Below, piece after piece: positions 33,500-40,006 of a stretch of 64,000 nt of DNA (position 1 is its first letter; each line of letters begins with the position of its first letter). Source of the DNA: S015-6 sp964479535 (lineage in GTDB: Bacteria; Desulfobacterota; DSWW01); the NCBI GenBank assembly GCA_964479535.1, contig CAYZMM010000004.1, positions 62,001 to 126,000 on the forward strand, in the 5' to 3' direction. The notes beneath the pieces were generated by a model. It was not told where the DNA came from and searched no databases. It saw only the letters and a list, made by a program, of their open reading frames with translations. Both the position numbers and the translations under genes were made by a program.

Positions 33500-35200
33500 C
33501 TACGTGAGTGCGTGCTTGAACGTGTACTCCGGGTCCGGAAAGGCCGGCCGCTCGTAGATGAACTCCGCTGCCTGCAGATGCGAGAGCTCTCTGGAGAGAT
33601 ACTCCTCGGCCTCTCCGGCCACGGCGCGGATGAGGCCCAGGGAGAACTCCTTGCCGATCACGGCCAGGGTCTGCAGCAGGTCCTTCTCCCGGGAAGGCAG
33701 CCGGTCGATGCGTGCCCCGATCACCCCCTGAACCGTGGCCGGGATGTGGAGTTCTGTCGGGGATCTCTTCAGACGGTAATGACCCGGCTCCCCTGCGAGC
33801 ACCCCTTCCTCGACGAGCGTCTGCACCAGCTCCTCCAGGAAGAAGGGGTTTCCCTGGGTCTTGGAAAGGATGAGCCGGTCCAGGGCCTCCCGCTCTTCTC
33901 CCGCCCCTTCGCCCAGAAGGGCACCGAGCAGCTCCCTTGACTCCTCGGCTCCGAAAGGATCCAGCCTGAGCTGCGTGTAGCAGGTCCTGCTCCCCCAGCC
34001 GTGCCCGTACTCGGGCCGGTAGTTGACCAGCAAGAGGAGCCTCGCCGTGGCCACACTGTCGACGAGCACGTCCAGGAAGGCCTGCGTCTCGGAGTCGATC
34101 CAGTGGAGATCCTCGAAGAGGAGAACACAGGGCTGGTTGAGGGTCTCCCGCACCAGCACGCGTTTCACCGCCTCCAGGGCCCGCTGCCGCCGGATCTGCG
34201 GGTCCATCTGCTCGAGGGAGCCCGTCCTGTCTCCGATGCCGAGGAGGGTGAAGAGATACGGCAGGGTGTCCTCGAGCGTGCGGTCCAGGGCGAGCACGGT
34301 CCCGGTGACCTTCTCCTGCCTCCGGCGCTCGTCGTCTTCGATCCGGATTCGGAAATAGCCCTTCAGAAGTTCGAGCAACGGCAGGTAGGCGTATGCCTTG
34401 CCGTGGGAGACCGAGAAGCCCTCGAGCACGCGGCAGCCGCTCGTAAGCTGCTCTTTGAACTCGTAGAGGAGGCGCGACTTGCCCACACCCGCCTCGCCCA
34501 GCACTGCCACGATCTGCCCGCGGCCCGCCCGGGCTGCCTCCCAGGCGCGCTCAAGCTCTCCCATCTCCCGCCGCCGGCCCACGAAGCGCACAAGCCCTCG
34601 CCTCGCGGCTACCTCCATTTTCGTTCGCAGGGGGCCCACGCCCTGCAGCTCGAAGACACGCAGCGGTTCCTGCACGCCCTGCACGTTGAAGCGGCCCAGA
34701 TCGCTGAGGCGGAGCGCCGCGTAGCACGCCCGCTGCGCATGGTCCTCGTGGGCAATGGGCGCACCGAACAGCGCCATGATCCCGTCGCCCGTGTACTGGT
34801 TCACGGTTCCTTCGAAGCGGTGGACCCCATCGGCCAGGATCTGGAAGAAACGGTCGAGGATGCGGTGCCACTCCTCCGGGTCCACCTGCTCGGCCAGCTC
34901 CATGGACCCCTTCACGTCGGCGAAGAGGACGGTCACCTGCTTCCGCTCCCCATCCAGTGCGGACCCGGACTGCAGAATCCTGTCGGCCAGGTGTTTGGGC
35001 GTGTAAGACTGAGGCTGCAAGTGGTCTATCGTGGCGGCTTCAACAGGCTTTCTCAGGTCGTGGCCGCATCTATCACAGAACCTGCTTTCCGGTGTATTCA
35101 GGTTTGCGCATTGAGGGCAGGAGAGTTCCAGTTTGCTCCCGCACGCCTTGCAGAAGGTGGCCCCCTCTCTGTTTTCGGCGTGGCAAGTGGGGCACTTCAT
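33500..35200 (-). CDS. Cyclase-ATPase-TPR copy 2, N-terminal half
   Basis: 566 residues from an ATG with GGAGG at ideal spacing. Residues 1-50 form a double zinc ribbon (MKCPTCHAENREGATFCKAC, CPQCANLN, FCDRCGHDL). A class III cyclase domain begins at VTVLFADVKGSMELAEQ but lacks 81 codons (243 bases, in frame) that hold most of the second half of the catalytic fold. The AAA ATPase is complete (GEAGVGKSRLLYEF, FEDLHWIDSET) and is followed by the winged segment. The frame ends at an in-frame TAG. The DNA from 33828 to 34316 is identical to copy 1 and the part before it is close to copy 3. Confidence 0.75.
   Translation of the reverse strand: MKCPTCHAENREGATFCKACGSKLELSCPQCANLNTPESRFCDRCGHDLRKPVEAATIDHLQPQSYTPKHLADRILQSGSALDGERKQVTVLFADVKGSMELAEQVDPEEWHRILDRFFQILADGVHRFEGTVNQYTGDGIMALFGAPIAHEDHAQRACYAALRLSDLGRFNVQGVQEPLRVFELQGVGPLRTKMEVAARRGLVRFVGRRREMGELERAWEAARAGRGQIVAVLGEAGVGKSRLLYEFKEQLTSGCRVLEGFSVSHGKAYAYLPLLELLKGYFRIRIEDDERRRQEKVTGTVLALDRTLEDTLPYLFTLLGIGDRTGSLEQMDPQIRRQRALEAVKRVLVRETLNQPCVLLFEDLHWIDSETQAFLDVLVDSVATARLLLLVNYRPEYGHGWGSRTCYTQLRLDPFGAEESRELLGALLGEGAGEEREALDRLILSKTQGNPFFLEELVQTLVEEGVLAGEPGHYRLKRSPTELHIPATVQGVIGARIDRLPSREKDLLQTLAVIGKEFSLGLIRAVAGEAEEYLSRELSHLQAAEFIYERPAFPDPEYTFKHALT
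33828..34316. repeat. 489-bp tract identical to 29234-29722
   Basis: Copy 2 partner of the tract in copy 1. Its left edge coincides with the site of the 231-bp deletion in copy 1; beyond it copy 2 follows copy 3 (33507-33676 identical to 37638-37807). Confidence 0.8.
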
Positions 35201-35236
35201 CCAGGTCCTCCAAGCCGATTCAGGCGAATCGATGCC

Positions 35237-35641
35237 CTATAGCAATTTCACCTGTCTCAGGGCCTTGACCTTCCTGTGAAGCTTCTTGTCTGACGTGACG
35301 AGATCACACGCAAGCCGCCTTGCCAGCTCGACATATGCGGCATCGTAGAGGGTGATTCCATAGCGTCTGGACAATCGGATGGCGCTCGAGAACTCCTCGA
35401 ATCCAAGGTCAAAGACCTGGAGGTCAAAATTCCACAGCATGGAGAACACCTCGGAGACCGCCCCTGCATCCAGCCTTGTCCGCGTTAGGAGCACGTTGGC
35501 CGCTTCATAGAAGAACAGGTCCGGCACGGCGATCGGCTCTTCTCCGGAAACGTGCACGTCCCTGTAACGAAGGGCTCGATCACTGCCTTCCTCGTTCTCA
35601 AAGATCCACTTGAGGACGACCGATGCATCCAATACGATCAT
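35237..35641 (-). CDS. PIN-domain toxin
   Basis: 134 residues from ATG 35641, which overlaps the antitoxin stop (ATGA). PIN acidic residues: first Asp in IVLDASVVLKW, Glu in FFYEAANVLL, Asp in YGITLYDAAYVELA and Asp in CDLVTSDKKL. It is a VapC-like RNase with the usual length. Partner of the Phd-type antitoxin upstream. Confidence 0.87.
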   Translation of the reverse strand: MIVLDASVVLKWIFENEEGSDRALRYRDVHVSGEEPIAVPDLFFYEAANVLLTRTRLDAGAVSEVFSMLWNFDLQVFDLGFEEFSSAIRLSRRYGITLYDAAYVELARRLACDLVTSDKKLHRKVKALRQVKLL

Positions 35642-35916
35642 CTGCTGTCTCTCATCTCGCGGATTGCCCCCGTCACATCCGTTCGGCTGGTCTCTTTCCC
35701 ATGTCGCTCTTTCCACTTCTCCATGCCTGCACAGATCTCCTGAAGTTTCCGGCCCCTCTCCTTTTTCAGTATCCTCTCCTCATACTCATCTACGGAAATG
35801 ATGACCGCGAGGGGCTTGTTTGCCCTTGACACGATGAAGCGCTCCTTTCGGTCGTGAACCTCGTTCAGAATGCTTCCGAGCTTCTTCCTTAGGTCCAGCG
35901 CAGTCAGTCTCTTCAT
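35638..35916 (-). CDS. Phd/YefM-family antitoxin
   Basis: 92 residues from the ATG at 35916, with GGGAGAAG upstream. MKRLTALDLRKKLGSILNEV and IVSRANKPLAVIISVDEYEE are the Phd/YefM core; the charged tail (KWKERHGKETSRTDV) would bind the PIN toxin. Translationally coupled to the toxin by a 4-base overlap and probably autorepressed at 35942-35972. Confidence 0.87.
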   Translation of the reverse strand: MKRLTALDLRKKLGSILNEVHDRKERFIVSRANKPLAVIISVDEYEERILKKERGRKLQEICAGMEKWKERHGKETSRTDVTGAIREMRDSR

Positions 35917-35941
35917 TGTCTTCTCCCTTCTGGGTTCAACT

Positions 35942-35972
35942 ATACTATGAGCTATCATAGTCACTATGTCAA
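35942..35972 (-). promoter_or_regulatory. Promoter with two palindromes before the second Phd/PIN pair
   Basis: On the minus strand TTGACA (35972-35967) and CATAGT (35949-35944) are 17 bases apart. Two perfect inverted repeats overlap it: CATAGT-G-ACTATG (35956-35968) and CTATGA-N4-TCATAG (35945-35960). The layout matches the promoter at 333-370 though the operator sequences differ. Confidence 0.65.
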
Positions 35973-36005
35973 TGAGATCTGGCCTGGGCTCCCTCCGAAT
36001 GCGCC

Positions 36006-36140
36006 CTAAGACGTGATGCACGCGAGGGCCTCCCGGGCGCGGGTGAGCCAGTAGCTCCAGGGGGCGTTCATTTCCAGGCATACGGCTTCCGCTTTTTTCA
36101 GGTTACCCACGGCTTCTTCTCTTCTCTCCGGATCGGCGAA
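36006..36140 (-). pseudogene. TPR C-terminal scrap downstream of cyclase copy 3
   Basis: The minus frame encodes EEAVGNLKKAEAVCLEMNAP and YWLTRAREAL, which is the typical last TPR of related cyclase-ATPase proteins, in a frame not continuous with copy 3. It is a leftover of another copy. Confidence 0.5.
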
Positions 36141-36190
36141 CAGCCCCCCGAAGCGGTAGGGTGGATGAAGCGAAGCGAATCCGCCACAGT

Positions 36191-39100
36191 TCACGTAAGC
36201 TCCTCGAGAAGGGCCTTCGCCTCCTTCAGGTCGCGGGTGTCGAAGCCTTCCGTGAACCAGTGGTAGACCGGTGCGAGCAGCTCGCGGGCCTTTTGCTTGC
36301 ATCCCTGCTGCTGCCATAGGCGGGCGAGGCCCGTCGCCGCTCGAAGCTCATATGATTTCGCGCTCTGGCGCCGCGCTACCTCGAGCGCATCGCGGAAGGA
36401 CGCCTCCGCCCCTACTTGGTCGGCGGGTGTATGACCGAGAAGCAACTCGCCTTTTACGCGATGCAACTCTGCCTCCATCATGCGCTCGTCGGTCTTTGTC
36501 ACGAATTCCAATCCCTGCGCCACGAGAGCGACACCTTCCTCCACTTGTCCTGCCTTCCTGTGTGCCCGGGCCAAGAGGGCAAGAAACCACGAAGATCCCA
36601 GGACTGCGCCCCTGGCCCGCATACCCTGGAGAACCGACCGCATCCCGGCGATTCCCTCCTGCAGCTGTCCCTCCTCGGTGAGCGCCTCGAGGCGAAGCCA
36701 GGCTCCGAATGCCAGATAGTACGCAAACCCATGCTCGCTTGAGAGATTGATTACAGCCTCTGCTGTCTGAAGAGATGCCTTAGAGTCGCGCCGCTCCAGG
36801 TAGATACGGCTAATACAGAATAGGGCAACTGACTCACTGAAGGGATCAGAGAGCTCCCGCGCCAGGGCGAGCCCCTCCAGGGCCCTCTTGAGGGCCTGGA
36901 CCGGGTAACCGAGGGAGACAAGCGTCCAGCTGAAGAAGAAGAGGCCCCATACGCCAACATTCGCTGAGGCTGAGAGGTAATCATGGCCCCGATGTTTCTT
37001 CGGGTCGTAAAGGCCGAGGAATTCTTCGAGATGCTCTCGGGCCTCCGAAAACTCTCCCCGATAAAAGGATGTCCCGCTCATGGCATGCAGCGCGCGCAGG
37101 AGTTGTCCCGGGTCGCGTGACTCGCGGGCCACACGGAGCAGTTCCTCGGCGAGCAGACGAGCTTTGTCATGCTCAGCACGTACCTGTTGGCCCGCCCGCA
37201 GTCCGGTCAACGCTGCAAACACCTGAGAAGCATTCCCCAGGCACTCAGCGAGATCCCGGGCGCGCAAATACGCCTGCTCTGCTTCCACGGACGCGAAGGT
37301 CTCGGTTACGTCCAAGGCCTGGCCGAGTGCGGACTGCAGGGACAGCTCCAGTTCGTCCCGCTCCCGGGTCTCGGGCAGGGTCTTCAGGAGTTCGAGAGCC
37401 TGCCTGAGCCTGTCGATCGCCTCCCCGTAGGCCGAGCGCGCCACCGCCTGCTCACCGGCCAGCCGCAGGTACTCCGCGGCCTTGGGCGTGTTCGCACTCC
37501 GGCCGTAGTGGTGGGCCAGCTCCTGGTAGTGCTCGTCGAGTGTTTCGCTGTAGACCTTCTCGATCGCCTGACCCACCCTCTCGTGTATTGCCCCGCGCCT
37601 CTCTCGCAGCATGGACCCGTACGCCACCTCCTGCGTGCGTGCGTGCTTGAACGTGTACTCCGGGTCCGGAAAGGCCGGCCGCTCGTAGATGAACTCCGCT
37701 GCCTGCAGATGCGAGAGCTCTCTGGAGAGATACTCCTCGGCCTCTCCGGCCACGGCGCGGATGAGGCCCAGGGAGAACTCCTTGCCGATCACGGCCAGGG
37801 TCTGCAGGAGGTCCTTCTCCCGGGAAGGCAGCCGGTCGATGCGGGCCCCGATCACCCCCTGAACCGTGGCCGGTATGTGCAGCTCCCCCGGGGATCTCTT
37901 CAGACGGTAATGACCCGGCTCCCCTGCAAGCACCCCTTCCTCGACCAGGGTCTGCACCAGTTCCTCCAGGAAGAAGGGGTTTCCCTGGGTCTTCGCCATG
38001 ATGAGCCGTTCGAGCTCGGTCCGATCTGCGCTTGCCTCATCCCCCAAGAGGGCTGTTAGTAGCTCCCGAGCCTCCACATCCCCCAGTGGATCCAGCCGGA
38101 GCTGTGTGTAGCAGGTCCTGCTCCCCCAACCGTGCCCGTACTCGGGCCGGTAGTTCACCAGGAACAGGAGCCTGGCCGTGGCCACGCTGTCGACGAGCAC
38201 GTACAGGAAGGCCTGGGTCTCGGAGTCGATCCAGTGAAGATCCTCGAAGACGAGCACACAGGGCTGGTCGAGGGTCTCCCGCACCAGCACGCGCTTCACG
38301 GCCTCCAGGGTCCGCTGCCGCCGGATCTGTGGGTCCATCTGCTCGAGCGGGCCGGTCAGGTCTCCGATGCCCAGGAGGGTGAAGAGATACGGCAGGGTGT
38401 CCTCGAGCGTGCGGTCCAGGGTCAGCACGGTCCCGGTGACCTTCTCCCGCCTCCGGCGCTCGTCGTCTTCTAGGCCGATTCGGAAATACCCCTTCAGAAG
38501 CTCGAGCAACGGCAGGTAGGCGTATGCCTTGCCGTGGGAGACCGACAAGCCCTCGAGCACGCGGCAGCCGCTCGTAAGCTGCCCCTTGAACTCGTAGAGC
38601 AGGCGCGACTTGCCCACACCCGCTTCGCCCAACACCGCCACAATCTGGCCGCGGCCCGCCTGGGCGGCCTCCCACGCCCGCTGGAGCTGCTCCATCTCCC
38701 TCTGCCGGCCCACGAAGCGCGAAAGCCCCCGTCTTTCGGCTACCTCCATTTTCGTTCGCAGGGGGCCCACGCCCTGCAGCTCGAAGACCCGCAGCGGTTC
38801 CTGCACGCCCTGCACGTTGAAGCGGCCCAGATCGCCCAGCCGGCAGAGGCCCTCGACCATCTTGGCCGTGTGCTCGCTGAGATAAGCCTTTCCCGGCTCC
38901 GCCAGTTGCTCCATGCGCGCCGCAAGGCCCACGGTCTGGCCCTGGGCCGTGTAGTCCATCCGCAGGTCGTCGCCGATCTTACCGACCACCACTTCGCCCG
39001 AGTTGAGCCCCATCCTGACCGAGAACCGAAGCCCCTTCTCCCGTTTCAACTCTGCCGCGTACCGCTGCAGTCCCTCGCTCAGGCGGAGCGCCGCGTAGCA

Positions 39101-39574
39101 GGCCCGCTGAGCGTGATCCTCGTGAGCGATCGGCGCCCCGAAGAGCGCCATGACACCGTCGCCGGTGTACTGGTTCACCGTTCCCTCGAAACGGTGCACG
39201 CCGTCCGCAAGGATCTGGAAGAACCGGTCGAGGATCCGGTGCCACTCCTCCGGGTCGGTCTGTTCAGCCATTTCCATCGAGCCCTTTACGTCTGCGAAGA
39301 GGACGGTGACCACTTTCCGTTCGCCCTCGATCGAGCTGCGGGTCGTGAGGATCTTTTCGGCAAGGTAGTTCGGGGTGTAGGACCGAGGTTGGGAGTAGTC
39401 GACGGCGGGCGTTGCTACGGGCTTGGTCAGGTCATGGGCGCAATCGCCGCAGAACTTATCGTTCGGAAGAACTTCAGCCCCGCACTGAGGGCAGGCGAGG
39501 ACGAGTCTCGCCGCACATGCCCGGCAGAACTTCTTGTTATCCGGGTTGTCCGTCTGGCACTGAGGGCATTTCAT
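36191..39574 (-). CDS. Zinc-ribbon / class III nucleotide cyclase / AAA ATPase / TPR protein, intact copy 3
   Basis: 1127 residues, the only full-length member here. Residues 1-50: two zinc ribbons (MKCPQCQTDN, FCRACAARL, CPQCGAEV, FCGDCAHDL). About 80-270: class III cyclase domain with both metal Asp (LFADVKG, YTGDGVMALFG) but GQTVGLAARME where active cyclases have Asn before LAAR. About 290-700: AAA/STAND ATPase (GEAGVGKSRLL, VFEDLHWIDSET) and winged segment. About 700-1127: TPR repeats. Such proteins are thought to be cytoplasmic signal sensors that couple a TPR/ATPase switch to a cyclase. Driven by the operator-bearing promoter at 39636-39670. The RND transporter with a cyclic-nucleotide domain is divergent from it. 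Confidence 0.85.
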   Translation of the reverse strand: MKCPQCQTDNPDNKKFCRACAARLVLACPQCGAEVLPNDKFCGDCAHDLTKPVATPAVDYSQPRSYTPNYLAEKILTTRSSIEGERKVVTVLFADVKGSMEMAEQTDPEEWHRILDRFFQILADGVHRFEGTVNQYTGDGVMALFGAPIAHEDHAQRACYAALRLSEGLQRYAAELKREKGLRFSVRMGLNSGEVVVGKIGDDLRMDYTAQGQTVGLAARMEQLAEPGKAYLSEHTAKMVEGLCRLGDLGRFNVQGVQEPLRVFELQGVGPLRTKMEVAERRGLSRFVGRQREMEQLQRAWEAAQAGRGQIVAVLGEAGVGKSRLLYEFKGQLTSGCRVLEGLSVSHGKAYAYLPLLELLKGYFRIGLEDDERRRREKVTGTVLTLDRTLEDTLPYLFTLLGIGDLTGPLEQMDPQIRRQRTLEAVKRVLVRETLDQPCVLVFEDLHWIDSETQAFLYVLVDSVATARLLFLVNYRPEYGHGWGSRTCYTQLRLDPLGDVEARELLTALLGDEASADRTELERLIMAKTQGNPFFLEELVQTLVEEGVLAGEPGHYRLKRSPGELHIPATVQGVIGARIDRLPSREKDLLQTLAVIGKEFSLGLIRAVAGEAEEYLSRELSHLQAAEFIYERPAFPDPEYTFKHARTQEVAYGSMLRERRGAIHERVGQAIEKVYSETLDEHYQELAHHYGRSANTPKAAEYLRLAGEQAVARSAYGEAIDRLRQALELLKTLPETRERDELELSLQSALGQALDVTETFASVEAEQAYLRARDLAECLGNASQVFAALTGLRAGQQVRAEHDKARLLAEELLRVARESRDPGQLLRALHAMSGTSFYRGEFSEAREHLEEFLGLYDPKKHRGHDYLSASANVGVWGLFFFSWTLVSLGYPVQALKRALEGLALARELSDPFSESVALFCISRIYLERRDSKASLQTAEAVINLSSEHGFAYYLAFGAWLRLEALTEEGQLQEGIAGMRSVLQGMRARGAVLGSSWFLALLARAHRKAGQVEEGVALVAQGLEFVTKTDERMMEAELHRVKGELLLGHTPADQVGAEASFRDALEVARRQSAKSYELRAATGLARLWQQQGCKQKARELLAPVYHWFTEGFDTRDLKEAKALLEELT

Positions 39575-39635
39575 CCCGGCGCGTCCCGCATGGAGGATGG
39601 GTGGGAGTGACTCGGGGTGCTCGCGCTCGGGGGTG

Positions 39636-39670
39636 TTCTAAATGCTAGAAAATAAAGATAAAGGAGTCAA
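39636..39670 (-). promoter_or_regulatory. Promoter with TTCTA-N5-TAGAA operator, cyclase copy 3
   Basis: TTGACT (39670-39665), 17 bases, TAGCAT (39647-39642) on the minus strand. The palindrome TTCTA-N5-TAGAA at 39636-39650 covers the -10, as at 30690 and 47427. The start codon is 62 bases downstream. Confidence 0.7.
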
Positions 39671-39782
39671 TAATTGTTTTGCGTCAGGTAGGGCGGGGGC
39701 CGTCTCGATGTGAGATGATGGCAAATTTCAACCGATTTGTTTTTTCCCGTATGTTTCAAATACTTGTGTTCATCTTGATGGA

Positions 39783-39799
39783 TTGGCACGGCCGTTGCT
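39783..39799 (+). promoter_or_regulatory. Sigma-54-type promoter before the RND/cNMP gene
   Basis: TTGGCACGGCCGTTGCT fits the sigma-54 consensus (TGGCACG-N4-TTGCW), with GG at 39785-39786 and GC at 39797-39798, 10 bases between. About 210 bases before the ATG at 40007, leaving a long leader. A near copy lies at 47648-47664. It implies activation by an enhancer-binding protein encoded elsewhere. Confidence 0.7.
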
Positions 39800-40006
39800 C
39801 TACCCTGATCCAACAACACCCTCTTCTCGCTGAACGAGGCGATGGAGCACTCCATCCTCCTGGGATTCTGAGCATTGGAAGTTCCCCCGGGGCCTTCCGC
39901 CGATTCACCGCAGGGCGGTGGATCGCGTTGACACCGGATTCCGGACTCCCCTATACTTCACCCCAGGCGGGCACCTCTCATCTTCTCTCAAGAAGATGGA
40001 GAACGT

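Noticed and set aside
33500..33502. Pyrrolysine codon in cyclase copy 2
   Set aside because: Intact copies have Gln (CAG) here and no PYLIS-like structure or pyl gene is visible; a nonsense mutation is simpler. Kept only as a low-interest finding.
28000..39500. Regularly spaced repeats in the cyclase region as a CRISPR array
   Set aside because: The repeated units are kilobase-long coding copies, not short direct repeats with spacers.
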